Positions 45,901 to 56,750 are shown, numbered from the stretch's first letter. The stretch: 64,000 bases of DNA from Hyalella azteca (GCF_000764305.2 NW_025932656.1:30940-94939), one strand, 5' to 3'. Notes: generated by a model not told the origin, from the letters alone. Program-made: numbers and translations.

Positions 45901-48900
45901 GGCAGCTCGCGTGCATTAGCAATAGAAATAAGCTAAGGAATTGTTCGACTCCTTGAAAATTGAACTGCATTCTCTGGTCATTAATTGTGCACTTATATAT
46001 ATGTATTTCATTTAATGTTGGTGTGATAACATTGGTTCCATGCCATGGCGGTAAATAGCTAAACATTCAACGTACCGACATCGACCATTTTTCAACTTTG
46101 AAATAAGGTTGTTTTACGTCCTTTCTATTATATATTTGGTCAGATTTCGACATTTATATGACGTTTAATTTTTGTGGTTCAGCATTTCAACCTGAAATCA
46201 ACATTGATTTAACGCTTAAAAATAAATAAACATTCAACGTACCAATATCGACGTTTCAACGTTGAAATAAGGTTGTTTTATGTCCATTCTAGTGTTGATC
46301 AGATTTCGACGTTGATATGACTTTTAATTTTGGTTGTTCAACATTTCAACCTGAAATCAATCAATTATCAACGTTGTTTCAACGTCAGATGCCTGCTTGG
46401 GAGTTTTTACAAGTAGTTTGTAATACATGTAAGTTTTTTAACTCAATCTATAGAACATTTTTCATATTCATTTCCGATTGCGTTGAATCAAAGTGCAGTC
46501 TTTCTTGTTTGGCGAAATTATTACCGCATAATCGTTTTTATTTTGAGATATAGCGGCCTACAAATTATGAACACGATTAAGGGACCGTTTCGGCCTTTTG
46601 AAAACTTTTTCATTTACGAACGGACCATTTTGAAACTTGGTACACGTGTGTGAAACAGAAATCTAAGAACTTTTTGTTCGTGTCAATTTTTCGTAAAAAA
46701 TGAAAGAAAACGTGAAATTGATAGAAAAAATCGAAAAAGGGGGTACTTTAAAAATCTATCTCCTCCTACAAATATCGTGCTACAACATCGAGACACGTAT
46801 CATTCGACTGGTAACGACCATATCTAAAATCCATCCGGTCATTTTTTTGAATTTCGAATTTGTTCGGGAGGAGGGGTGGATTTTCCAATAAATTTCAAAT
46901 TTCCCCCCTCCGCCCCGCCCCCCTTTGCAAAATATAATCCAAACTATAACAAAATCGAAAGAAATTGCCGAATGGTTTCTAGAGATTTTATTTACGTAAC
47001 GAATGGTATATGTCTCATCGCTGTAGCTTCAAAACGCTAGGAGATAGGTTTGCAGTGACAATAAGTTAAATTTTCAGTAGAGCGCGACAAAGTCCCGCGC
47101 GCATCGCAATAGGCACTCGGTGTATCAAGGATATGAAACTAAACGTTTCTAGAGCTTGATTCCACTCGAGGATGGTGGGAGCGACCACATGTGCACCTCC
47201 TCATACAACGCCAGGCGGGTTACTGAGCTGCACCTCAAGCAAACACTGTATTAATAGTGCTGGGCAGCGAATTAGCTCCTATCTAATTTGTTAAAGAACT
47301 CACACCCCCCGCCCCCCATTCGTGATCTGTTGTGAACGCATAAATGGTACCGTTGGATATGGCAGAATGTCAGCTTTAAGATGAGACTAAACGGGTAACT
47401 GAAGCGCAACTCAAGTAGGCACTATATTTAAAGTGCCCAGCAGCTAATAAACTCCTATCTAATTTGTTAAAGAACTCCCCCCACCCGCTCCCCTTTCATG
47501 CTCTGTCGTGAAAGCATAAATCAACTAACAGAGATGGCAATGGTACCGTTGGATAGGGCAGTATGTCAGCTTTAAGATGCGACTAAAAACCGGTAAAGCC
47601 AAAATTTGCTATTTTTGACCTAAACGGTCCCCTTAGGTAAAAATATTTTAAATTTTAATCTTTCACAAAATCTAGGGGTAATTTTTGATAATTGGATCAG
47701 TGCAGCGAAAGACGAGAAAAAACTGTGTTTGAAATTTAAACTCTGGACATTGAATTTTCTAAATATTTACAACCCAGGCATCACTGGGCAGAAGTTCATG
47801 CAATGGGCAAAACGCGTGTATTTAACGAAAGAGTTTAATAACCAAACAGAAGGCTATTTATTTAGATAGTTTCTAATGGGTGGAGGAGTGGCGGACTTAG
47901 AGCGATTATTTTGGAGATTTGGAATAACCGGTGCTGCCTTGCTATGGCGTGTAGGGGGAATGTGAGTTGATTGAAGAGTTGGATCATACATTTTAATGGT
48001 GGACCAGGTTTTTCGTGTATGTTGGAGGGGTACTGTGTTTATTGTGGAATTTTGCATTGTTCGTCTAGTGTTTGTGAGGATGTGAAGTCAGACCAGGGCG
48101 TGTTTGTGATAAATCGGAAGGCTTTGTTTTGTACTGTCTGCAATTTAGATATGGCTAATCTTGATCGGGTGTGCAGCGGTATCGGGGTGAAGATGAGGGA
48201 TGATTAACAAAAAAGAAGCATGAAGTTCTTTTATGTTGGATGGGAGGTGGTAATCTGTGTATTTTGTGTAAATTGGTAAGGGCCATTGCTTTCCTTTTCG
48301 CTATTTCTCAGTTAAAATTTTGAGCCGAGACCGGCGCCGGGTTTAGCCGGGCTGGTCGCGCTTTAGCAGGATCCCAGTTAAAATTTTGAGCCGAGACCGG
48401 CGCCGGGTTTAGCCGCTGGTCGCGTTTTAGCAGGATGGAGCCGCGAAACTATAACCGGCCATCTATCCCTAAAACTGCGCTGCGCCATGGCTGATATAGA
48501 GACAAAATTCTAGCAGCTCGAAATCGTTGTTGACAAACGGTGACGCGTAACTGCCGCGTTCACTGCCAGAGCCGCCCCAGAGCAGGCGTTGGGCAGGTTT
48601 GAGCAGGCGGTGCTCAGTAAGGGCTGCGTGACGGCAGGACAGAGCACACCTGGACAGGTACTCAGAAGCTAATTAGCGCTGATACGCGGCTGGCGATATC
48701 GTCTCTAAAGCGGACATTTCTGCTCTATCGCTGCTCTATCGCGTCTCTACGTCGGCTCTGCAGCCGGCGACGGCCGGCTCTATTCCCTGCCCTAAATTTT
48801 AACTGGGATGGAGCCGTGAAACTATAACCGGCCATCTATCCCTAAACTGCGTTGCACCATGGCTGATATTGAAACAAAATTCTAGCAGCTCGGCAGGGAC

Positions 48901-50707
48901 GGAACTCTGCGCTGTTTTAGCGCTGGTACTTTGATTGCCCGGCAGGGAACTGAACAGAGCAGCTAAGCAGGCCGTGCATGGGGGTGTTTTGAGAGAGGGA
49001 GGAGGGGTAGGAGTTGGAAACAGTGACGGGAGAATGAACTTCATCCTCCATCTAGTTCATTCGCATAGCAAGATATTTTGGGCCAATTTCCGGTGCCATT
49101 TGTGATATTTATTTCACGTCAGTCTTTTAATACTTTGAATTACGTGAGAATTTTATATGCTCTTCCAGTTTTAACACTCTAACAGAAACTTTGAAGGTCA
49201 TTCACGCTTTTCTAAAGCAAGATATCAATCAGTTTATCATGAGAAAGTTTTCTAACATGGATATACAGAAAACGCGTTAATAGCAGTAAATGTTAGAGCA
49301 AAGAAAATACCGAGGAAGTTCGCCATATTTTCAGTGAAAATGTGTAAACCAGCACCATCATGGGTTCATAAAATTGATCGACTTTCCCTGCGTTTCAGTG
49401 CTGGTCTCCGAAACGTTTTCATTGAAGATATGGTAAATTTATTTGGCGCTTTCTTTGCATTAAAACTCTTGGAGAACTTGCGATTTCAGTAGACTAATGA
49501 TTTGCGTACGTTGTTAATTTTCCTATCAAACTATCGAATGACATGAAGCTAATGCAATAAGATAAATTACTAAACAAATTTAGCTCTAATACTCACTTAC
49601 ATCTAACTGACGGGATCATACGAATGGCTACTTTGTTGATTTTTTTTTAAATTAGTGCATTATGAATATCTATAAGTTCAACCACAAATATAGCTATTAC
49701 TCGATTTGCTAGATGTTGGCGAGTCATTTGTTCCGTATTATAGTTAAGTAGTTCATAGAGCCTAGGCTGGTAAGGTGCTCGCGTGACCTAGCTGGTACAG
49801 GCGTGGACTACGACGCGGAGGATCTGCGTTCGAATCCCGGAGCTTCAGTCGACGTTTACAGATAGTTTATAGCGGTGAGTAATTTGATGTGTATATTTCC
49901 TCGAAAAATGAATTTGTTGGATTCTAAAGTACGTTGCTAAAGTCAATACGATGAGAATGTCAGTAACCAATGTCAATTCAACCTGTCAATGCAAGAGAGA
50001 AGTCTAGGTGATCTCAGAGAGAGAAGGAAAAAATTATTTTAAATCGTTGTTGACTATCGGTGACGCGTAACTGCCGCGTACACTAACAGAGCCGCCCCAG
50101 AGCAGGCGTTGGGCAGGTTTGAGCAGGCGGTGCTCAGTAAGGGCTGCGTGACGGCAGGACAGAGCACACCTGGGCAGGTACTCAGAGGCTAATTAGCGCT
50201 GATACGCGGCTGGCGATATCGTCTCTAAAAAGGACATTTCTGCTCTATCGCGGCTCTGTCGCGTCTCTACGTCGGCTTTGCAGCCGGCGACGGCCTGCTC
50301 TATTCCCTGCCCTAAATTTTAACTGGGTTAGGAGCTGAAGCCGTGTCTAGTAAAGTTTAATACTAAAACTATAACTTTGTTCGCGTATGGATATTGGGTG
50401 TTGTCTATGAAGATGTCGGAAGTGTTTCGCCTAATGATGGATATAATTTTAAATTTATTCAACATCAGGCACAACGTACCAAGAAGGCTTCTGGGTCGGT
50501 GTTTACTACATCAACGGGAACTTTAGCTATGAAGCGAACGGTCGCTGGCCCGGACCTGACAAGCAGTACGAGTGGTCCCGCACCCAGCCCAACTACGGTG
50601 GCGAAGAGTGCGTACGTTTCCGCTTTCTGCCTACCTATCTGTTGGCCGACGACTTCTGCACCGCGAAACATGCGGTCATCTGCCATGCCTGGAACCTTGA
50701 GATCTAG
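42597..50707 (+). CDS. CTL-2: secreted C-type lectin gene, four exons, intact
   Basis: Exons 42597-42903, 43845-43955, 44277-44465 and 50469-50707 join to 846 bases, 281 residues and a stop, with every intron in phase 1 and GT-AG ends. Layout: signal peptide (about 1-24), N-terminal Cys module (to 102), VWC-like module (103-139), CTLD (about 147-275) with disulphide candidates C147-C158, C175-C274 and C250-C266. The sugar/calcium loop carries Q242-P243-N244 instead of EPN or QPD. The place of the usual WND has A262-D263-D264. Such variants are known in arthropod lectins, but ligand choice cannot be read from them. Probably a secreted humoral recognition protein; that role is family inference. 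A polyadenylation signal candidate (AATAAA) is at 51127-51132. Confidence 0.88.
42974..43315. repeat. Inverted duplication in CTL-2 intron 1
   Basis: Arms 42974-43096 and 43193-43315 are reverse complements over about 123 bases with only a handful of mismatches, separated by a roughly 96-base A/T-rich loop. CTL-1 intron 1 has only the right-arm sequence (about 15745-15853), so the left arm is a later inverted copy. Confidence 0.9.
43845..43955 (+). CDS. CTL-2 exon 2: VWC-like Cys module
   Basis: Acceptor TTCCGCAG, donor AATG|GTGGG, 37 codons. VCLYENKFVYEGEKVPETFC then PNLNLTCTKRGLVNLAN. The same length, phase and Cys positions as in CTL-1 support a real, conserved exon. Confidence 0.88.
44277..44465 (+). 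CDS. CTL-2 exon 3: first half of the C-type lectin domain
   Basis: 63 codons from VPPLTSCTPPFV to ALTAYLNVNY. Contains FGCMYFNLTKLTLCEARAYC and SLGAQLASPTTHDNYLAL. An N-glycosylation candidate is NLT. Acceptor CCAAG and donor TACG|GTAAGA match CTL-1. Intron 2 before it is only about 320 bases, against 5.3 kb in CTL-1. Confidence 0.92.
44520..45130 (-). other. Block-2-specific intron 3 insert with a coding-like minus-strand frame
   Basis: Higher GC than its surroundings and without counterpart in CTL-1 intron 3. A minus-strand open frame (about 44847 to 44585) reads SPEPLFAWPISPDADTFAFL then LSKPYSHEGARHYYDKQHVT and a hydrophobic WMINLFWRLALGG. A neighbouring frame (44999-44808) has a hydrophobic YFGLIIFLYLQLVFTG. 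I do not recognise the family. It could be a captured or retroposed exon of a membrane protein, or chance. Confidence 0.3.
45438..46401. mobile_element. TIR element rich in CAACGTTGA
   Basis: Ends CCCAGCAGGCAT and CCCAAGCAGGCAT (reverse complement of the right end). CAACGTTGAA, CAACGTTGAATC and GTTGAAATAAGGTTG recur inside in both orientations. The matching place in CTL-1 intron 3 (about 22415) is uninterrupted (TAGTGAGTTTTTACC), which confirms insertion. No transposase. A tRNA-like SINE lies within it at 45840-45990. Confidence 0.75.
45840..45990 (-). repeat. tRNA-derived SINE-like sequence, family B copy 2
   Basis: Minus strand: TGCCGTGGTCAAGG (A-box-like), then GGGTTCGAATCCTG (B-box). It matches 7100-7260 into the flanking body. 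The anticodon arm is not convincing and acceptor pairing is absent, so SINE rather than tRNA gene. Confidence 0.5.
46581..47632. mobile_element. TTAA-flanked palindromic element, copy 2
   Basis: Left TTAA (46577-46580), right TTAG (47633-47636, a mutated TTAA). Ends GGGACCGTTTCGG and GGGGACCGTTTAGG are inverted. The paralogous place in CTL-1 intron 3 (22574-22577) has a single TTAA with matching flanks, so this is a clean insertion with a 4-base target duplication. Interior related to 17159-18020. Confidence 0.85.
47850..48230 (-). pseudogene. 3' end of a Jockey-superfamily LINE
   Basis: Minus strand at 48142-48091 reads LQTVQNKAFRFITNTPW, followed by SDFTSSQTLDEQCKIP. This is the typical C-terminal block after the RT domain in Jockey-like LINEs. 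A stop follows and the RT itself is missing. The junction after TTTCTAATGGG matches block 1 up to that point (27281-27291 region), so the LINE fragment is part of a block-2 insertion. Confidence 0.7.
48305..48900. mobile_element. Nested short TIR elements with CCCAGTTAAAATTT ends
   Basis: CCCAGTTAAAATTT at 48373-48386 and its complement AAATTTTAACTGGG at 48794-48807 bound a 435-base unit. A near copy of the left end starts at about 48308, and the sequence after AGCAGGATGGAGCCG (48437) is repeated after the right end (48807). GC-rich, non-coding. This points to insertion of one copy into another. Confidence 0.65.
49040..49780. other. CTL-2 intron 3 sequence without recognised features
   Basis: No ORF or repeat boundary recognised. 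Confidence 0.4.
49785..49852 (+). repeat. tRNA-like sequence (SINE or tRNA pseudogene)
   Basis: TGACCTAGCTGGTACAGGCG resembles an A-box region and GCGTTCGAATCCC a B-box at tRNA spacing. The acceptor and T stems do not pair well, so a functional tRNA gene is unlikely. Confidence 0.35.
50040..50328. repeat. Second copy of the CCCAGTTAAAATTT element (right part)
   Basis: Close match to about 48520-48807, from ATCGTTGTTGAC to AAATTTTAACTGGG, missing the left part. Confidence 0.8.
50469..50707 (+). CDS. CTL-2 exon 4: second half of the C-type lectin domain
   Basis: Acceptor AACATCAG|GC. Reads GTTYQEGFWVGVYYINGNFS, QYEWSRTQPNYGGEECVRF, LLADDFCTAKHAVICHAW and ends NLEI-stop. Frame joins exon 3 exactly. 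It is far more diverged from CTL-1 than exon 3 is, mostly between the long loop and the fifth Cys. Confidence 0.9.
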
Positions 50708-50800
50708 GTAATCTGTCGTGGCTGGGGAGCTAGGATATCTGTCATGCATGGAACCTAGTTATATAGGTCACTTTTCATGCTCGGCACCTAGAAATGTGCT
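50708..50800 (+). repeat. Decayed copies of the 33-base C-terminal repeat
   Basis: After the stop, about three units like ATCTGTCATGCATGGAACCT continue with indels and substitutions. The repeat therefore predates, or was already starting at, the block duplication and later expanded in block 1. Confidence 0.8.
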
Positions 50801-51499
50801 GCGAATCATCTATTTGTTGTCAGAAAAGACAGCGGCTCGAACCATGTGCATTGCTTTATACATTCAATATGAAAACCTCAACTAATTTTTTTTATTGAGA
50901 AATGGAGAGCCTGTGTTGTTTGCGCTGGTCTAAATTCGTTCTGGTCTTAATAATTCGTGGCGGGTCCTGAAGATTCGTACCTCCATTTAGCCATCATGAA
51001 AATCCAATGTTCGAAATGACGGTAAAAACGGTTTGGCCGGTCCTTCTAGTGACTGGATAAACCATAAAAACCGGTTTCGCCGTTTTTATAAATGAGGAAC
51101 TAGCTTCTCGCGTTGAATTAAAAAGTAATAAATAAACGACATAACGGTGTTTTACGGCCCCTTCCAACCGTTTTTACCGCGTTTTTTCGAAGACTGTGGT
51201 TTCTGTTTCATATATCTAATTCATACGCTAGATCATTACAATGCTTTTTCTCAGGACCAATTAATTGAATCAGTTTCATCAATAGTTATGTTATTGAATG
51301 ATTTATTTGATGCTAAACGTTCATGTCAACATATTGCTTACCTGCGACGTTATAGTGCCGATATCGTTTATCTTCATGACGTTCCAGTCAAAATTATGTT
51401 CATTTCCACTAGGTTATCTTCTATATTGTTCATCTTCGCGACGTTCAGTCATTATATTCTTCATCTTTATGACGTCTTAGGCATAATGATGTTCACCTT
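50801..51499. other. CTL-2 3' flank
   Basis: AT-rich. Candidate polyadenylation signal AATAAATAAA at 51127-51136. The open frame at 51147-51527 runs into a tandem repeat and shows no domain. Confidence 0.4.
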
Positions 51500-51800
51500 C
51501 ACGATGCTATCTTATTGTTCACGTTGACGAAGTTATCCTAAGGTTCACATTCACGACGTTAACTTATTGTGCACATTCACGACGGTATCTTATTGTTCAC
51601 ATTCACGACGTTAACTTATTGTTCCCCTTCACGACGTTAACTTATCGTTCACATTCACAAAGTTATCTTAAGCTTCACCTTCACAACGTTAACTTATTGT
51701 TCACATTCACGACGTTAACTTATTGTTCACCTTCACAACGTTAACTTATTGTTCACCTTCACGACATTAACTTATTGTTCACATTCACGACGTTCAGTCA
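51500..51800. repeat. 26-base tandem repeat
   Basis: Unit GTTAACTTATTGTTCACATT then CACGAC, about ten copies with small changes. Looser ancestors extend left to about 51330. Not visible in block 1, where the assembly gap sits. Confidence 0.9.
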
Positions 51801-51930
51801 TTATATTGTTCGTCTCCATGACATTTTGGGCATAAAGTTGTTCACCTCTTCGTCGTTCACTCTTATTTAAGTCAGTTTCTGTAAAATCAAACAATATTGT
51901 TGAGGCTTCTCGTGCACAACTGATTACATC

Positions 51931-52172
51931 CCGTAATGCTGAGAGGTGTGGTCAGGAGCCAATATCATTCGGTAGATAGAACGTTCATAGACCCGCGACC
52001 GTACGCACCTACGTAATGCTGTGAGGTGTGGTCAACAGCCAATATCATTCAGTAGATAGAACGCTCATAGACCCACGACCGTACGCAACTACGTAATGCT
52101 GTGAGGTGTGGTCAGGAGCCAATATCATTCAATTCGGTAGATAGAACGTTCATAGACCCGCGACCGTACGCA
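51931..52172. repeat. 80-base tandem repeat, three units
   Basis: Same unit as 28090-28249, the last with a small internal insertion (CAATT). Confidence 0.9.
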
Positions 52173-53456
52173 ACTTTGGAATTCGCTATTTGCTTCCTTG
52201 ATTTGTTATTCGAAATTCACCCCAGTTCCTCCGATGATTCAAAACTCACCATCAATAAATTCCATACAAAGTCTCGAATCATCTTACAATTTTCATTAAA
52301 ATTTGGGTAAGCCTTCTTTAATATACAGTGGTGAAAATTATTTTTAAAAATTAGTATTGCGAATTAGTTCCAATCTAAAAGTATGTCGTTTATTTCAACT
52401 TGGTCACGGCACTGAAAAATTCAAATGAATATTTCGCGTTAAAACACGCACCAAATATTTCCTTCTCTTCGCTCGAGAGCACCAAACTAAAAGTTAAGAT
52501 CTAACATAATCGACGATGTTCACTCTGTGCATAACACGCGTGCCCCAGGCCAACTGGATATATTAGAAGTGTATTTGAGAAGAACTTCAAGAGCACCTGT
52601 GCGTAATATTTCAGAGCAATTAAATCTTTTATTCCCATGTTGTCTTGAATTAATTATTTCCATATAATTATCACTTCAGATCTCTTATTTCACTTGCAGG
52701 AATAACGCTCTTTAAAACTTACGTCTTTCATAATTTCCATGTAAGTTATTGCTATAATGTTCCTTTTCAATTACTAGATGTGATAAATAATGCGTTTATT
52801 TCCTGACATGATTAATATTGCACATCTTTTATTATTGATCATCTTGATATTATTAATGATTTTTACTTCTATATTTATCATCGTTATCAATGCCTTGAAG
52901 TTCAACACGTCGCCTTGTTGATTATCTTGATATTATTAATGATTTTATTTCTATATTTATCATCGTGATCAATGCCTTGAAGTTCAACACGGTTCCTTGA
53001 CAAAGAATTATCAGCACTTCACATGGCATATCATCATAATCAAAGTATTAATTCTTGTTTGGATATTCTATGTCACGCTCCTGAGTAGCTTGACAGAAAT
53101 TTTAATAGAATTCGCTATGCTCTGAAAGAAGTCTGCGCGTTGAGCGTAGACGGCTAACGTGTCTAAATGGCTGAACGAAACTTAAGGAACCAGTCCGAAA
53201 ATGTTATTATGCCGCGTTCATCTAATATTGATAAGAAATTTAGAAGCGAAGCGACCTGGCGGATGACGTCATTGCAGAACATAAACATTAATGCTAAATT
53301 TGACAGCAAGTTTTAACACATTTTGACAGCAAGTTTTTAACACATTCAACTCTGGCCGAAATATCAACGTTATATTAGTGATAACATAATAAGTTGAAGA
53401 CATCAAGCAATGCCGTTTTTTTTTGTCTCGAATACAGAGACAGTTTTGAAGTCATT
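52173..53456. other. Block 2 3' sequence without recognised genes
   Basis: Counterpart of 28250-29588. A local duplication of about 90 bases (TGATATTATTAATGATTTT and TCAATGCCTTGAAGTTCAAC, twice) at 52846-52990 is absent from block 1. Confidence 0.6.
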
Positions 53457-53892
53457 GATACCAATCACTTCAGGCCGTTATATACAGCCGTTCTGATACC
53501 AATTATTTCAGGCCGTTATATACAACCGTTCTGATACCAATTATTTCAGGCCATTATATACAACCGTTCTGATACCAATTAGTTCAGGCCGTTATACACA
53601 GCCGGTCTGATACCAATTATTTCAGGCCGTTATATACAGCCGTTCTGATACCAATTATTTCAGGCCGTTATATACAACCGTTCTGATACCAATTATTTCA
53701 GGCCGTTATATACAACCGTTCTGATACCAATTATTTCAGGCCGTTATATACAACCGTTTTGATATCAATTATTTCAGGCCGTTATATACAACCGTTTTGA
53801 TACCAATTATTTCAGGCCGTTATATACAACCGTTCTGACACTAATTATTTCAGGTCGTTATATACAACCGTTCTGATGCCAATTATTTTCTG
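53457..53892. repeat. 38-base tandem repeat, about eleven units
   Basis: Expanded version of 29589-29715, exact 38-base spacing with scattered substitutions. Confidence 0.93.
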
Positions 53893-54003
53893 GACGTCGT
53901 CTTACTCGAGTAAAAAGGATTCCCGCAACCTGGATCCATCTTTGAGGCGAATATGGGTCGGTCCAGTAAATAAATGATATCTCCTCAGCAGATACAGGCT
54001 GTG

Positions 54004-54545
54004 TGATGCTGGTAGCTTTAAATTAGTTATATCGCACTACACATCCTGTTCACCTATATGGGAATCGTATACAGGCATATTTGCTTTAAACTGCAACTTA
54101 CGCCTGTTTTTACTGTGATTTACTGTTCAATAATTTGCTTGAAGCATTTCAAAGTCTATTTTTCGACTATGGGATCCCTTATTTTCTCGTCTATGTCAAT
54201 GATAATCTACGGGAAAATTAAGGAACATTTCACTATGTATCCAGAGTCTTATACATACAGCCGCTTAGATTACCTGCTATCCATATTACTAATAAGCTGC
54301 AAGTTCCATGAATTCCAGACTCTTCAGAATGTATTCGCTAGATGTGTTACTTAAAATGTTTTTGTCCCGTAACTTTAGGCCGTTACGCAACCCTGCATCA
54401 GCATTAAGCCATTTCTGAGCTAATGCAATGTGGCTGCAATATTTGAGTTGATTTATGCTTAAATGAGCCGTAGGTTTCTGTGGGCAAGGTTTGACTACGA
54501 TCCGATAAAGTAAATTTTCATTGTTGGAGTTCGAGAAAGTTTCTG
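54004..54545. repeat. 542-base tract identical to block 1
   Basis: Partner of 29833-30374. Confidence 0.8.
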
Positions 54546-54699
54546 TACAACGGACATAAGAACTAATTGAGAAAGTTGAGCATGGCCCTGTACGAAACAT
54601 TAGTTTCGATCTGCTCTCTGATGCGAAGCGAAAGTAAATAATAATATTAATATGTGATATAATGCGACGCGAGGAAATTCTACGAAGCACTTACCGAAC

Positions 54700-55019
54700 C
54701 TCCCAATGAATTGGGTCGTGCGAGAACGAGGAAGTTAAAATTGAAAGGAAGTGTTGTTGGGAACTATATATCTTAGATGTGACTAGCGGCATCGAGAACA
54801 AAATATTTTCAATATCCATGGACCGAACCAGCTGTTACCAAGTGTCCATGACATTTTAAACACAAATCAACATCAGGAAAACTTTTATTGTTCGCCTTAG
54901 GGCGGAGTCTGACGACACGTTGCGTAGAGACGACACTCGTTGCTGGAGGGACATGTGTAAAGTCTACCTATATTATTGGTCTCTGCGGTACGCGACATAT
55001 ATATTATTGTTATATATTT
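54700..55019. repeat. First block-2 copy of the GAACGAGGAAGTT segment
   Basis: More diverged relative of 30560-31007. A second, closer copy is at about 56050-56500. Confidence 0.65.
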
Positions 55020-55275
55020 AAATATATACTTGTTTGCATTAGTATTCCTCGCAAGCAATAGAATATATACAACTATGTTTTATGTATGTCTCACAAGCAA
55101 TTGAATATATATAATAACAATAATTTTATTATTATATCTCACAAGCAATCGAATATACATTTAACAATGTTTTTATTAGTATGTCTCTCAAGCAATCGAA
55201 TATATATAACAATATTTTTATTAGTATGTCTCAGAAGCAATTCAATAAATATAACAATGTTGTTATTAGTATTTA
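55020..55275. repeat. A/T-rich tandem repeat
   Basis: TATGTCTCACAAGCAATTGA with ATATATAACAATGTTTTTAT recurs about five times at roughly 45-60 base spacing. Block 2 only. Confidence 0.75.
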
Positions 55276-56049
55276 ATCAATAAGATTTCGACGTCCCTCT
55301 TCCAATTTATAGTAGAAAATATGTATCAAGTAGGCTTGAGTAAGAATCTGAAGGTTTAGTATGTTTATTGATGGGATGAAGAATGACGCACGATCAAAAC
55401 CCCGCGGAGATGTTAACACGTCGACGTGAAAAAGCAAAGTGATTCTACCGTATGGTTCTAGCTCTGTCCGCTAGCACGTTCTAAACGAAAATCACAACTT
55501 TCGAGTGATCTAATTTAATATAAAAAGTATTTTTGTCGTATATCGAACTATTTTGTAACTCAAAAAATCATACGAATATTATTAGTGCTAGAAAATTGAG
55601 AATATCTCTTGACAGAATGTTTGCACGATTATTCAAAGTTAAATTGACGACATAGGAAGTAATTGGCAAGTTTCTAGGTAATTAAGTTGCGAATAGCTTT
55701 AGAAATTGGTGATTAACGAGTTTGAAGAGTTAATAAAAATAATTACGGCATTCACAAAAAATGATAGTGCGAGTTATGATCGAGTCACTACAGAACTTCC
55801 CCGGCGAGAACGGAGTTCCGTAGGAAAATATTGAATAGGTTATACTATGACATTCGTAAAAGTAATGCACATACAGAAAATCCATATCTTTCATCCTGGT
55901 ACTGAATTAACTGAGGCTAACTGTAGCCTGGGTTTTAGCATTACATATAGGATAGAGAATGGGCATCAATGGCATAAAATCGAGATCATTGTCAGCAAAA
56001 TCGTTGCCGTTTAGACATAGTACATTGGACACGAAATCATGAATTCGTA
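55276..56049. other. Block-2-specific spacer
   Basis: No gene recognised. Confidence 0.4.
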
Positions 56050-56500
56050 GGTCGTGCGAGAATGAGGAAGTTAAAGTTGAAAGGAAGTGTTGTTGGAAAC
56101 TATATATCTTAGATCTAACTAGTGACTGGCTAGTGGCATCGAGAGCAAAATGTCTTCAGCATCCATGGATCGAACAAGCTGTTACCAAGTGCCCTTGACA
56201 TTTTGAGTACAAATCAACATCATGAAAATTTTCATTGTTCGTCTTGGGACGGAGCCTGACGATGCGGTATTATGAGACGACGCTCGTTGCGGGCAGGAAA
56301 CGTCTAAAGTCTACTCATATAAGTTGGCCCTCGGTACGGGACAAAATAATTTGAATAACTAGCAATGTTTTTCATTAGCATTTCTCTTTTCATAACTAAA
56401 AGTCTAAATGCATACAATCTTGTAAATGAGGTATTCAGGATAAAGAATACTATGCTGTTTTTAGAGGCTTACAATATGAAGTCTGAAGCTTCATTTCTAA
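56050..56500. repeat. Second block-2 copy of the GAACGAGGAAGTT segment
   Basis: Closest relative of 30560-31007, including TCATATAAGTTGGCCCTCGG. Confidence 0.7.
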
Positions 56501-56585
56501 ACTTAAATTGAAAGCAGAAAATAACGAAGCAAGAACATGTTCATTGGAATGAAGATATTAGATTTTTTTACATAATAATGACGAA

Positions 56586-56750
56586 AAAAATATAACTCAG
56601 TACTCACTGCAGTTAGTGACAGAGAGCGCATTTTCTCGGCGACGAAAACTTGAGGTCACGGACAGACGGACGGACAGACGTACAGACAGACAGACGGACA
56701 TGGCGAGCACAATAGTGCATTTTTTCCATAAATGAGAAAATGCGCTAAAA
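56586..56750. mobile_element. Short (ACGG)n-bearing interspersed element, copy 3 (with empty site)
   Basis: Block 1 reads GACGAAAAAAGTACTATGCG (about 32104-32123) where block 2 has the element between GACGAAAAA and AAGTACTATG. Insertion was into an A run. Inverted subterminal repeats AGCGCATTTTCTC and GAGAAAATGCGCT are both intact here. Confidence 0.85.

Noticed and set aside
49785..49852. Functional tRNA gene
   Set aside because: A- and B-box-like sequences are present, but the acceptor and T stems do not pair. The same holds for the sequences at 7100-7260 and 45840-45990, which extend into shared non-tRNA bodies.
51147..51527. 126-codon ORF downstream of CTL-2
   Set aside because: It runs into the 26-base tandem array and has no recognisable domain.
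53457..53892. CRISPR-like array of 38-base repeats
   Set aside because: Units are directly adjacent with no spacers, and the genome is eukaryotic.
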